This document shows positions 30,816 through 39,095 of a DNA stretch of 64,000 bases, one piece after another. Within the stretch, counting starts at the first letter, position 1. Every line of letters starts with the position of its first letter. The translations under genes were made by a program, and so were the position numbers. The notes under the pieces were generated by a model, which saw only the letters and a program-made list of their open reading frames with translations, was not told the origin of the DNA and did not search any database. This DNA comes from Vreelandella neptunia (lineage in GTDB: Bacteria > Pseudomonadota > Gammaproteobacteria > Pseudomonadales > Halomonadaceae): the NCBI RefSeq assembly GCF_000712975.1, contig NZ_JHQL01000001.1:248001-312000 (forward strand), written 5' to 3'.

Positions 30816-32296
30816 TGTTTCTTTGGGGCTTCCTGAAAGGAGAAGTATATGAACAGCAATGCCATGCCCAAGTAACCCATGACAAATTCAGGCGCGGCGT
30901 TGAAGGCCAGCTTTGGGGCATGCATCAGTCCTACAAATGAGAAGCCTGCTGCAATGGCGGCAAACGCGGCTGCCCTACGGAATTGATGGTCGATCACCGA
31001 CACGGTCATTGCACCTAGGAAGATGGCCATAAACATTGCGCCTTGACCCATAATAACAATGGCACTTGAAATATCGCTGACGACTTCACCAGCGCCTCGG
31101 TTGAAGCGTGTCATCACGTAGTTAGCAAAGTAGGGCAGCATCGCCAGAGCAATCGCTGGGTAGTAACGGGTATCGTTGGCTTGAAACGCCGTGGCAATCA
31201 TCGACATGCCCACAAATACCAAGATAGGAGCCACTACCGAGACCGGAATAATGGCCGCTAAGGCCGCGATGAGGCCAAACATGGTGGCGAGTGCATAAAC
31301 CGCACCGTTTAAAATGCTGTAGCCTCGTCCTGCTCCCATCCATTTCGCGCCTACTGTTGCGATATAAACGGTAGTTGGAAATACGCCGCCAAATAATGCG
31401 CCAATCATCGTGCCTGCCCCATCAACTGCCTGACATTCACGTACATCGTATTTATCGCCAGCCGCTTCCATCGCTTCAACGTTATTCATCGTTTCAATTG
31501 CGTTGTAGAGAGTGATGGGAAGCACTACGGTAAGCACTGCCAGCATGCCAGTAAATAGCAAGCCTAGCCCTTCATACCACGCCAAGTTAGGCAGTAAGGG
31601 ATAAAACCCTAAATGGGTAAACGCATCGCTAAAACGCTCACTACCCGCATCGCCAATTAAATAAGCCATCGCCGTTCCGATCACAATGGCAAACAGCGAT
31701 GTCGGAAGCTTAAACGGCATGCTGACACGCGCAACTAAGCCTACAATAATGATACCTAGTACCAAGAGGCCAACCACCGGCATTTCCAGGGTTTTAAACA
31801 GCATTTCACCGGCAATAAAGGTAAGTGCCACGCCTGCCACGGCGCCCAGCATGGCGGCCCGTGGAAGGTGATACTGCACCCAGCGGCCAATAATGCTAAT
31901 CAAGGCTTCTATAGCGCCACTAATAAAGCAAGCGGCTACGGCAACTTTCCAGGCTAACTCTGCGTCACCCGTTAACTGCTTGGCGGGAAGCAAGACGCCG
32001 AATAGAAACACAAACATGACCGGCGTAGAGATGCCGTAGGAGAGTGCGGTGACATCGCTACGATTTTCCTTTCGCGCAAGTCTAGCTGCACTCCATGCGT
32101 AATAGAAATTGCCTGCCATAACCGCTACCGCAGCACCCGGTAGCACCTGACCATAGACAATAGAGGTAGGAAACCCCATCCCTATCATGGTGATTGCGAT
32201 AATGACAAAGTTAGCAATGTTATTTTGGAACAGAGCGAAAAATGCGTCGGTATCTTCTTTTTTGTACCACGGATAGTGTGTGCCAGCAGCCGCCAT
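30812..32296 (-). CDS. NCS2 family nucleobase permease
   Basis: The 494-residue protein has about 13 hydrophobic segments. Segments such as NNVEAMEAAGDKYDVRE and GALFGGVFPTTVYIA match the region of NCS2 purine/uracil permeases that carries the substrate-binding glutamate and the NPTT-like loop. It resembles the AzgA-like branch more than UraA, and the substrate is probably a purine base or related heterocycle. Upstream lie a RutR-like palindrome and a second perfect 9-bp inverted repeat, so its expression is probably regulated. The gene is convergent with the MATE exporter and no terminator separates them. Confidence 0.82.
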   Translation of the reverse strand: MAAAGTHYPWYKKEDTDAFFALFQNNIANFVIIAITMIGMGFPTSIVYGQVLPGAAVAVMAGNFYYAWSAARLARKENRSDVTALSYGISTPVMFVFLFGVLLPAKQLTGDAELAWKVAVAACFISGAIEALISIIGRWVQYHLPRAAMLGAVAGVALTFIAGEMLFKTLEMPVVGLLVLGIIIVGLVARVSMPFKLPTSLFAIVIGTAMAYLIGDAGSERFSDAFTHLGFYPLLPNLAWYEGLGLLFTGMLAVLTVVLPITLYNAIETMNNVEAMEAAGDKYDVRECQAVDGAGTMIGALFGGVFPTTVYIATVGAKWMGAGRGYSILNGAVYALATMFGLIAALAAIIPVSVVAPILVFVGMSMIATAFQANDTRYYPAIALAMLPYFANYVMTRFNRGAGEVVSDISSAIVIMGQGAMFMAIFLGAMTVSVIDHQFRRAAAFAAIAAGFSFVGLMHAPKLAFNAAPEFVMGYLGMALLFIYFSFQEAPKKH

Positions 32297-32354
32297 GTTA
32301 GGCCTCTTGGTTATGGTGTGTTGTATACAAGGCTATGCTGAGTTTGCCGAAGGT

Positions 32355-32370
32355 TTGACTAATCGGTCAA
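32355..32370. promoter_or_regulatory. RutR-like palindrome upstream of the NCS2 permease
   Basis: TTGACTAATCGGTCAA (minus strand TTGACCGATTAGTCAA) matches 12 of 14 fixed positions of the RutR box TTGACCA-N2-TGGTCAA. It lies about 60 bp before the permease ATG. A TATACA hexamer (within TTGTATACAA, about 32327-32336) downstream on the minus strand may be the -10. Confidence 0.55.
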
Positions 32371-32423
32371 GCATTGCGTTGTAACGGACGCCGCACGGGC
32401 GCCCCTGGCTCTGGCGGCAAGCG

Positions 32424-32446
32424 CGCAATTGTACATAACAATTGCG
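32424..32446. promoter_or_regulatory. Perfect 9-bp inverted repeat upstream of the NCS2 permease
   Basis: CGCAATTGT and ACAATTGCG flank a 5-bp spacer. The spacing suits a dimeric regulator. It lies about 130 bp before the permease start and could be a second operator. Confidence 0.45.
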
Positions 32447-32478
32447 TGTCTGTTCAGTTGCTTAACAAACCTAAATAA

Positions 32479-32510
32479 CAAAAAAGCCCAGGCTGTCTGC
32501 CTGGGCTTTT
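32479..32510. terminator. Intrinsic terminator downstream of the aminotransferase
   Basis: GCCCAGGC and GCCTGGGC form an 8-bp core stem extended by A/T pairs, with A and T tracts on both sides. It works best for the minus-strand aminotransferase operon and may also act on the other strand. Confidence 0.88.
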
Positions 32511-32524
32511 CTGCTAATCGCATC

Positions 32525-32550
32525 TAGCTATTACATCTACCTATTACATC
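32525..32550. repeat. 13-bp tandem repeat
   Basis: TAGCTATTACATC is followed directly by TACCTATTACATC, with a third partial unit, between the terminator and the aminotransferase stop codon. Confidence 0.7.
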
Positions 32551-32569
32551 TACTTATCACAAGATTACA

Positions 32570-33760
32570 TTACTCATTAACAGCCGCGATGGCTTTAGCA
32601 AGGTAAGGTAAGTTCTCGTGAGAGAAGCCTGCAACGTTGGCACGGCCAGAGCGCACCATGTAAATACCGAACTCATCACGTAGGCGATCGACTTGCTCGG
32701 GTGTTAAACCGGTGTAAGAGAACATGCCGCGTTGTTCTGCAACGCAGGCGTACTTCTCATCAAGGCCGTAAGGCTTAAGGGCCTCAACAAAGTCGCGGCG
32801 CAGTGTATTGATGCGATCACGCATTTCGGTTAGCTCTTCACGCCACATCGTTGTCAGCTCAGAATCATGAAGAATTTCGCTAACAATTGAGCCGCCATGA
32901 GCGGGAGGGTTGGAATAGTTTTCACGAGCAACGATCGCTGCTTGGGAGCGTACGTTTTCCATCTGTTCGGCGTCTTTTGCAATCAGAATCAAGCAGCCCG
33001 TACGTTCACAATAAATGCCAAAGTTCTTTGAACAGGAACTGGTGATAATAACTTCATCCAGGTTTTCGGCTAGGAGACGAACGCCGTAGGCGTCTTCATC
33101 TAACCCTTCACCAAAACCCTGGTAGGCGAAGTCAACTAATGGCAGCAGGTTGCGCTCGCGTAGTATCGCCATCACTTCGTGCCATTGATCTTGAGAAAGG
33201 TCAAAGCCAGTTGGGTTATGGCAGCAGGCGTGAAGTACAACAACATCGCCTTCTGGAATTTTCTTTAGTGCCGCTAGCATGCCATCGAAATCAAGGCGGT
33301 TATCGGCGTCAACATAAGGGTACTTGTGAAGTTCGATACCCGCAGCAGTAAAAATACCGTGATGGTTTGGCCAGGTAGGATCGCTCACCCAAATGCCTTT
33401 CCCAGGAAGCTGATTAGCAATAAAGTCAGCGGCCAAGCGCAGTGCCCCTGTGCCACCAGGAGATTGAGTAGCGCTTGCACGGTTGGCTTTTAATACGGAA
33501 GAGTCTGCACCTAATACCATAGGCAACACCGCATCACCGTATGCAGGTGCACCGTGAGAGCCAATATAGGTTTTGGTGGTTTCATTCTTGAGCAGGCGAG
33601 CTTCTGCTTCCTTGACTGCACGCATAACCGGCGTGTTGCCTTGTGCATCGCGGTATACGCCAACCCCTAAATCGACTTTCTGTGGATTGGTGTCTTTTTT
33701 GAAAGCTTCGATCAGCCCGAGAATGGCGTCTCCTGGGACTCGCTCAATTTGCTCAAACAT
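32570..33760 (-). CDS. Aromatic/aspartate aminotransferase (TyrB/PhhC type)
   Basis: The 396-residue class I PLP aminotransferase has VDLGVGVYRDAQGNTP near the N-terminus and the PLP lysine in SSCSKNFGIYCERTG near residue 244. ERTG and the C-terminal SGRANVAG arginine match the AspC/TyrB group. Sequence alone does not separate aspartate from aromatic preference, but the gene starts one base after the phhB stop, and in Pseudomonas the phh operon encodes PhhB and the aromatic aminotransferase PhhC. A role in tyrosine and phenylalanine turnover is therefore inferred. GACGAGG upstream provides the ribosome binding site. Confidence 0.9.
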   Translation of the reverse strand: MFEQIERVPGDAILGLIEAFKKDTNPQKVDLGVGVYRDAQGNTPVMRAVKEAEARLLKNETTKTYIGSHGAPAYGDAVLPMVLGADSSVLKANRASATQSPGGTGALRLAADFIANQLPGKGIWVSDPTWPNHHGIFTAAGIELHKYPYVDADNRLDFDGMLAALKKIPEGDVVVLHACCHNPTGFDLSQDQWHEVMAILRERNLLPLVDFAYQGFGEGLDEDAYGVRLLAENLDEVIITSSCSKNFGIYCERTGCLILIAKDAEQMENVRSQAAIVARENYSNPPAHGGSIVSEILHDSELTTMWREELTEMRDRINTLRRDFVEALKPYGLDEKYACVAEQRGMFSYTGLTPEQVDRLRDEFGIYMVRSGRANVAGFSHENLPYLAKAIAAVNE

Positions 33761-34099
33761 TTATTCGGCTACCTCGTCGGTTCTGGCGGCAAGAATGAAG
33801 TCATTAAGATGCAGGCCTTTTATTTCATGAGACCACCATGTCACGGTGGTTTTACCCCACTCAGTGACAATGACAGGGTGGTGCCCAGCCTGCTCTGCTA
33901 TGTCACCAACGCGCTGGGTAAATGCCAGGGCATCAGCGAAGTCACGAAACGTAAACTGTCTCGTTAGCTTCATGATGCCATCGTGGTCGACAATCTGCCA
34001 CTCTGATAGCGCTTCTAAATGGGCTTGGCATTCGCTGTAGGACAGTGGGCTAGTATTGCCACCGCAAGGTTCACAGGCTGTTTTAGCAAGCGTTGTCAT
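33761..34099 (-). CDS. phhB: Pterin-4a-carbinolamine dehydratase
   Basis: PhhB dehydrates 4a-hydroxytetrahydrobiopterin, recycling the cofactor of phenylalanine hydroxylase. The 112-residue product contains the active-site histidines in EQAGHHPVIVTEWGKTTV. The start is the ATG at 34099, preceded by GAGGAGGAGACC; an ATG six codons earlier would place that ribosome binding site inside the gene. The phenylalanine hydroxylase gene phhA is not next to it. Its neighbours are a diguanylate cyclase upstream and the aminotransferase downstream, apparently in one operon. The protein can also act as a transcriptional coactivator in some organisms. Confidence 0.92.
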   Translation of the reverse strand: MTTLAKTACEPCGGNTSPLSYSECQAHLEALSEWQIVDHDGIMKLTRQFTFRDFADALAFTQRVGDIAEQAGHHPVIVTEWGKTTVTWWSHEIKGLHLNDFILAARTDEVAE

Positions 34100-34127
34100 T
34101 GGTCTCCTCCTCGTCATAATGCTCTAT

Positions 34128-35027
34128 TCAAGGTAGAAGGCATACACAGTCACGACCAACTTCTTTTGCGCTGTATAGCGCCTGATCAGCGCGCTCGATT
34201 AGACTGACCAATGGCTCTCCGCATCGGTATTCAGCTATACCAATGCTTAGCGTGACCTGACCAGCGCCGATTCCAAAATCATAGTTTGCAATGGCGTGGC
34301 GAATGCGGTCCGCGAGTTTATGGCATTGTTGCAGCGGCGTAAGCGGCAACACGACCATAAACTCTTCACCTCCAAGCCTTGCCACCATATCTTCGCAGCG
34401 TAAGAGCTGTTGGGTTTGCGCAGCAAGCTGTTCGAGTACGCTATCGCCTTGTAAGTGCCCCCAACGATCATTGAGCTGTTTAAAATGGTCAATATCTACC
34501 ATCATTATTGATAACGGTGTTCCGTGCCGTGTGCTTAGTGAAGCTAAGTGCGTCAAATGCACCATGAGCTTTCGCCGGTTAGGTAATCCCGTTAAAGGGT
34601 CAGTATCGCAAAGTTTTCTTAGGCGCTGCTCTTCAGCAACTTGATCGGTAATATCCATCATGATGCCGTTCCAACGGACACCATTTAATGCGGGGAAAGG
34701 GTTAGCGCTCACGGCTATCCAGTGCGGCTTTCCGTTTGGTAGTGGGAGTCGGAAACGGGTTGTAAGCGGTAGCATCCAGCGGGCTGAGCGCTCAATAGAG
34801 GACATTATTTTTGGATGATCGTGACCGGTTAATCGCTCAATTAATTGATTTGCTTCCTGTGCTAACTGGCGTCTATCGATATGTGCCAACGCTTTGCCAC
34901 CTCCTTCCAAATAGGGAAAGTGCATCCGGCCACAGTGTGATCGATAAAATTGAAAGATAACCCCAGGAATAAGGGATATTAAGCTGTCAGCACTGGTCGG
35001 TGCTGTGACTGTGTCATTCACGGGCAT
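34128..35027 (-). CDS. Diguanylate cyclase (PAS-GGDEF)
   Basis: The 299-residue protein has an N-terminal PAS-like sensor region (residues about 15-120, with MMDITDQVAEEQRLRKL leading out) and a GGDEF domain beginning CDTDPLTGLPNRRKL. The active-site motif is GGEEF, which is catalytically competent. An RCED sequence five residues upstream fits the RxxD inhibitory site, so cyclic di-GMP feedback is expected. There are no membrane segments, so it is cytoplasmic. It ends 28 bp before the phhB start with the same orientation, which suggests an operon linking cyclic di-GMP signalling to aromatic amino acid metabolism. Confidence 0.92.
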   Translation of the reverse strand: MPVNDTVTAPTSADSLISLIPGVIFQFYRSHCGRMHFPYLEGGGKALAHIDRRQLAQEANQLIERLTGHDHPKIMSSIERSARWMLPLTTRFRLPLPNGKPHWIAVSANPFPALNGVRWNGIMMDITDQVAEEQRLRKLCDTDPLTGLPNRRKLMVHLTHLASLSTRHGTPLSIMMVDIDHFKQLNDRWGHLQGDSVLEQLAAQTQQLLRCEDMVARLGGEEFMVVLPLTPLQQCHKLADRIRHAIANYDFGIGAGQVTLSIGIAEYRCGEPLVSLIERADQALYSAKEVGRDCVCLLP

Positions 35028-35269
35028 GCGTGAAGCTCCAAAGCATATGCCAAATAAAAGTTAATCGTGAAGGTTAGCCCTAAAACCGTAACTAATATGT
35101 AAGTTATTGCTGACATTTTTAAATTTTTTAAAATTTAATTGATATATGTATATTCTAAAATAGAATTAACGAGGTTAGGCAGGGGTTTACTATAGAAAGG
35201 TTGGCACCACATAGGAAAATATATTACTTTTAGATATATATAATACTTTTTTTATTACCGAGGTGTTTT
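35028..35269. other. AT-rich intergenic region between the cyclase and cobA
   Basis: These 242 bp are strikingly A/T-rich compared with the flanking genes, with runs such as TTTTTAAATTTTTTAAAAT and a TATAATAC sequence about 25 bp before the SUMT start that may serve as a -10. It separates divergent genes. No small gene or RNA was recognised. It may bind a silencing protein such as H-NS/MvaT. Confidence 0.4.
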
Positions 35270-36127
35270 TTGAATGCAGTAAAAGGAGCCACTGCCAAGG
35301 CAAGCCATTTGGCTGATGCTCAAAAAGTGAGTGATGACTTTATGAGCTTAGATGGCTCCGTCAGCTTAGTAGGTGCGGGGCCAGGCGATCCGGAACTATT
35401 GACGTTAAAAGCCTATAAGCGACTTCTAACCGCAGAAGTGGTGCTCTACGACCGCCTCGTTAGCGATGAAGTATTGGCCTTAATTGGTCCTCAGGCCGCC
35501 CGTTTTTACGTTGGCAAAGCGAAGTCATCGCACAGCGTACCTCAAGATGAAATTAATCAAACATTGGTAACTTGGGCTAAACAGGGGAAGCGTGTGGTAC
35601 GCCTTAAAGGCGGCGATCCGTTTATTTTTGGCCGTGGCGGGGAAGAACTTGAAACACTTGTTGCGGAAAAAGTGATGGTCGAAGTTATTCCAGGAATTAC
35701 AGCTGCCTCTGGTTGTGCAGCCTATGCAGGCATTCCATTAACCCATCGGGATCATGCCCAGTCAGTTCGTTTTGTAACGGGCCATTTGCAGCATGGGGAG
35801 TGCTCGCTTGACTGGCAAGCGTTAGCACGCCCTGGTCAAACCTTGGTATTTTATATGGGGTTGAGTAACTTAGCGTTTATTTGCCAAACATTAATTGCTC
35901 ATGGTCTTGCGCCTACAACGCCCTTGGCGCTGATTGAGCAGGGAACAACTCAGCACCAGCGTACGCACGTTGGTTGTTTGCAAACGCTGCCTGAAACATT
36001 TAAGCAGGGTAAGATTGCGCCGCCTACCTTACTGATTATTGGCAGCGTTGTGTCGTTGCACGCTTCGCTTTCTTGGTTTGAGGTTGCTAGCGCAGGTGCG
36101 TTAGGCTTTCAGAAAGGTAAGCATTAG
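35270..36127 (+). CDS. cobA: Uroporphyrinogen-III C-methyltransferase (SUMT)
   Basis: SUMT transfers two methyl groups from S-adenosylmethionine to uroporphyrinogen III, giving precorrin-2 for siroheme or cobalamin. The 285-residue product shows the family motifs [34 protein letters not shown] and [24 protein letters not shown]. It lacks the CysG dehydrogenase domain. The start is probably a TTG at 35270 with CCGAGG upstream; an ATG at residue 27, just before the first motif, is an alternative. No nitrite or sulfite reductase gene is nearby. The symbol follows single-domain SUMT usage. Confidence 0.9.
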   Translation: MNAVKGATAKASHLADAQKVSDDFMSLDGSVSLVGAGPGDPELLTLKAYKRLLTAEVVLYDRLVSDEVLALIGPQAARFYVGKAKSSHSVPQDEINQTLVTWAKQGKRVVRLKGGDPFIFGRGGEELETLVAEKVMVEVIPGITAASGCAAYAGIPLTHRDHAQSVRFVTGHLQHGECSLDWQALARPGQTLVFYMGLSNLAFICQTLIAHGLAPTTPLALIEQGTTQHQRTHVGCLQTLPETFKQGKIAPPTLLIIGSVVSLHASLSWFEVASAGALGFQKGKH

Positions 36128-36290
36128 ACGGACCCTAACAATTAAATGTACTAAGTAGAACTATTTGTCATACACGTTGGTCACTAGCTAGATGTTGCTA
36201 GATGTGTATGCTAGTAAAATAATGTCAGGTACTAAATGCCTATTAACGCTGCTGATATCGGTAGCCTAAAAAAGAAGAGAGGGACGCAGT

Positions 36291-37466
36291 ATGTCAGAAG
36301 CAAACCACTCGGATCATCAAGCGCCAGCGAATAAGCCGGACATGGAAACGCTTTTTAAGGACAACCGTGTCAAAGGAATTGCGGGTATTGCCGCGATCGC
36401 AGTTATTTGGGCAATTATGGCGCAATCTAACTCAGGCACACGTCAAGAGCGTGTTGAGACGTTAGAAGGTCAGTTAGCTAGTGTTGAGCAGGATAATAGT
36501 CAGCTTAGTCAGCGTATTGCAGAAATTGAGCAAGCTGAGACTGATTTGAGTGCCATGCGTGAAGAGATGGCCTCGTTGGAAGAGCAGCAGGCCCAGTCAC
36601 AAAGCGAGCTTGAGTCTGCTCAGCGTGATACAAGCGCGGTACAGTCGCGTCTTGAAGAGTTAGAGTCTGAGCGCGATACCCTGCAGCAAGAAGTTGATGC
36701 ATTAAGCGAACAAGTTGAGAGTGCTGAGGCTGACTTGCAGGCGCTAAAAGAAGAGCGTGACCAAGTCGTAAGCGCTCGTGACGAAGCGGAGACTGCTCGC
36801 CAGGAAGTTGAAGAAGCTCGCCAAAGTGCCGAAGAAGCCCGCCAGGAAGCTGAGTCCGCTCGTCAGCAAGCTGAACAAGAGCGCCAGGAAGCTGTAGATG
36901 AGCTTAATGCCGCTCAAGAGGAATTGTCGAGTCTAGATACACAGATCAGTGACGCTAATGAACAGCTTTCTAGTATTGAGGAAGAAATTTCAACTGTTCA
37001 AGATGAGTTAGATAATCTGCGCAGTGAGCGTGATTCACTTACTAGTGAGCGGGATGAGCTGCAAAGCGAGGTTGATTCGTTAACTGAGCTGCGTGAAGAA
37101 GAGCAGCAGAGCCTCGACCAAGTACGCACGGAGATGGATGATCTCATGGTCGCGTTAGATATTGGTCGTGAAGAAGTTGCAAATGTTGAGAGTGATATTG
37201 AAGCCCGTGAAGAGCAGCTTGCGCGCTTAGAAACTCAGCTTAGTGATTGGCGTGACGAACTTTCCTCCTTGGAGAGTCGCCTGCATGTAAACGATACGGC
37301 TAATGATGAAGTGCCCACGCTAACGGGTGAAGAGAGTAACGAAACAGCTTCTGGTTCTGATAGCGCTGATACTGATAGCGCTGATTCCGATAGTTCTAGT
37401 TCTGATAATACTGAGCAAGTGGAAGAAGCAAGCTCTGACAATCAGGAACAACAAAACAGTAATTGA
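36291..37466 (+). CDS. Single-pass membrane protein with long coiled coil, unknown function
   Basis: The 391-residue protein has a short cytoplasmic N-terminus, one membrane helix near residues 30-45 (GIAGIAAIAVIWAIMA), then a continuous heptad-rich coiled coil of about 290 residues dominated by Glu, Gln, Arg, Ser and Leu. It ends with an acidic Ser/Asp tail (SDSADTDSADSDSSSSD). There is no enzymatic motif. Such proteins often act as cell-envelope scaffolds or spacers. The ATG follows GAGAGGGACGCAGT. It is a single-gene unit closed by a terminator. I do not recognise a named family. Confidence 0.75.
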   Translation: MSEANHSDHQAPANKPDMETLFKDNRVKGIAGIAAIAVIWAIMAQSNSGTRQERVETLEGQLASVEQDNSQLSQRIAEIEQAETDLSAMREEMASLEEQQAQSQSELESAQRDTSAVQSRLEELESERDTLQQEVDALSEQVESAEADLQALKEERDQVVSARDEAETARQEVEEARQSAEEARQEAESARQQAEQERQEAVDELNAAQEELSSLDTQISDANEQLSSIEEEISTVQDELDNLRSERDSLTSERDELQSEVDSLTELREEEQQSLDQVRTEMDDLMVALDIGREEVANVESDIEAREEQLARLETQLSDWRDELSSLESRLHVNDTANDEVPTLTGEESNETASGSDSADTDSADSDSSSSDNTEQVEEASSDNQEQQNSN

Positions 37467-37510
37467 GAGATGCACCCTTAATGTGTGCTGATGATGGCTA
37501 GCGCAAGAAA

Positions 37511-37542
37511 GCGGATGTAGGCAGCCCCTGCATCCGCTTTTT
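37511..37542 (+). terminator. Intrinsic terminator after the coiled-coil gene
   Basis: GCGGATG pairs with CATCCGC, extended by AGG/CCT around the loop, and TTTTT follows. Confidence 0.88.
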
Positions 37543-37574
37543 GTATGTTGGTTTAGATTGTATGTTGGTTTAGA
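37541..37574. repeat. Perfect 17-bp tandem duplication
   Basis: TTGTATGTTGGTTTAGA occurs twice head to tail with no spacer, between the terminator and the apbC start. Confidence 0.9.
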
Positions 37575-37640
37575 AATAGGTCGCCTAGGAGTATCATTCA
37601 ATCACGTAACATTCACCGTAAGAAAACAGGAGCGCCATTG

Positions 37641-38441
37641 ATGGACGGTGTAAAACATATAGTGGCAGTGGCATCGGGGAAAGGCGGGGTCGGTAAATCG
37701 ACCGTTACTGTCAATTTGGCGCTAGCGCTTTCTGCTCAGGGCTATCGCGTTGGTGTTTTGGATGCCGATATCTATGGCCCCAGTCAAGCGCAGATGTTGG
37801 GTGTCAAAGAAGGCGTGCGGCCTCAGGCATCAGGTGACAATAAATTTCTGCCGCTAGAGGCACACGGTCTTCAAGCGATGTCGATGGCCTTTATGGTCAA
37901 CACCCGAGAAGCGATGGTATGGCGTGGACCGATGGTGGTGGGCGCGTTTCAGCAAATGTTAACCCAAACCCAGTGGGATAATCTGGATTTTCTGTTGATC
38001 GATATGCCACCTGGTACCGGTGATATTCAGCTAACGCTGGCGCAAAAAGTGCCTGTTTCAGGCGCTGTAATTGTTACCACTCCCCAGGATATTGCGCTGC
38101 TGGATGCCCGTAAAGGCATAGAGATGTTCCGCAAGGTCAATGTGCCAGTGCTTGGTGTGGTAGAGAATATGAGCCTTTATCATTGTGAAAACTGCGGCCA
38201 TGAAGCGGCAATTTTTGGCACTGGGGGCGGTGATCGTATCGCAGAAGAGTACGAGACAACCGTTCTTGGGCGGTTACCGTTAACGCTCTCTATTCGTGAG
38301 TTAGCTGATTCTGGTCGTCCCAGTGTAATTTCCGAACCTGATAGCTCAGTGAGCCACACGTTTGCAGCTATTGCTAAACAAGTGGCGCAATCAGTAAGTG
38401 CCAGCCATAGCGGTGGTCCGACTATTTCTTTTAGCGAGTGA
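37641..38441 (+). CDS. apbC: Iron-sulfur cluster carrier protein ApbC/Mrp
   Basis: ApbC is a P-loop ATPase that carries and delivers [4Fe-4S] clusters. The 266-residue product has the deviant Walker A motif VASGKGGVGKST near residue 13, and a CENC pair near residue 181 for cluster binding at the dimer interface. It lacks the N-terminal MIP18-like domain of the longer E. coli protein. The ATG at 37641 has AGGAG nine bases upstream; the preceding TTG is a possible alternative. The dcd gene follows 11 bp later, suggesting co-transcription. Confidence 0.94.
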   Translation: MDGVKHIVAVASGKGGVGKSTVTVNLALALSAQGYRVGVLDADIYGPSQAQMLGVKEGVRPQASGDNKFLPLEAHGLQAMSMAFMVNTREAMVWRGPMVVGAFQQMLTQTQWDNLDFLLIDMPPGTGDIQLTLAQKVPVSGAVIVTTPQDIALLDARKGIEMFRKVNVPVLGVVENMSLYHCENCGHEAAIFGTGGGDRIAEEYETTVLGRLPLTLSIRELADSGRPSVISEPDSSVSHTFAAIAKQVAQSVSASHSGGPTISFSE

Positions 38442-38452
38442 TGACGTAACAA

Positions 38453-39019
38453 ATGAGTATTAAATCTGATAAGTGGATTCGTCGCATGGCACAGAGCGAT
38501 GCCATGATTGAACCGTTTGAAGCTGAGCAGGTGCGCTATGTGAATGATCAGCGCGTGATTTCTTACGGCACGTCGAGCTACGGTTATGACGTTCGCTGCG
38601 CCGATGAATTTAAAGTGTTTACCAACATACATTCGGCTATTGTCGACCCCAAAGCGTTTGATGACAAAAGCTTCGTCGATATTAAGGGCGATGTGTGTAT
38701 TATCCCGCCAAACTCCTTCGCATTAGCACGAACGGTAGAGTACTTTCGTATTCCGCGCAGTGTGCTGACGATTTGCCTTGGAAAATCCACTTACGCGCGC
38801 TGCGGCATTATTGTCAACGTAACGCCGCTTGAGCCAGAGTGGGAAGGGCATGTGACCCTTGAGTTTTCAAATACTACCAATCTGCCCGCCAAGATCTATG
38901 CGCATGAAGGGGTAGCTCAGATGCTGTTCCTTGAGTCTGATGAGGTGTGTGAAACGTCTTATAAAGATCGTGGCGGCAAATATATGGGGCAACGAGGCGT
39001 TACGCTGCCTCGCACTTAA
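38453..39019 (+). CDS. dcd: dCTP deaminase
   Basis: Dcd deaminates dCTP to dUTP for thymidylate synthesis. The 188-residue trimeric dUTPase-fold protein contains [19 protein letters not shown] sequence ([19 protein letters not shown]), the catalytic glutamate in [19 protein letters not shown], and the C-terminal [17 protein letters not shown]. Length is the same as in other gammaproteobacteria. It sits downstream of apbC, as in related genomes. A shared terminator separates it from the convergent purN. Confidence 0.96.
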   Translation: MSIKSDKWIRRMAQSDAMIEPFEAEQVRYVNDQRVISYGTSSYGYDVRCADEFKVFTNIHSAIVDPKAFDDKSFVDIKGDVCIIPPNSFALARTVEYFRIPRSVLTICLGKSTYARCGIIVNVTPLEPEWEGHVTLEFSNTTNLPAKIYAHEGVAQMLFLESDEVCETSYKDRGGKYMGQRGVTLPRT

Positions 39020-39036
39020 TCTTTGCAAGCCAAGCG

Positions 39037-39077
39037 AAAAACGCCTTACTCGCTAATAGCGGTAAGGCGTTTTTTTA
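39037..39077. terminator. Bidirectional terminator between dcd and purN
   Basis: AAAAACGCCTTAC pairs with GTAAGGCGTTTTT around a loop that itself contains CGCTA/TAGCG. Both strands have a T-tract. Confidence 0.9.
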
Positions 39078-39095
39078 TGGTCAGGCCAGTAACGT

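Noticed and set aside
35195..35225. TTGGCACCACATAGG before cobA as a sigma-54 promoter
   Set aside because: The -24 TGGCAC is present but the -12 GC element is missing at the right spacing.
5584..37508. A shared 14-mer TGGCTAGCGCAAGA at 5584 and 37495 as a dispersed repeat
   Set aside because: Several identical 14-mer pairs are expected by chance in 64 kb.
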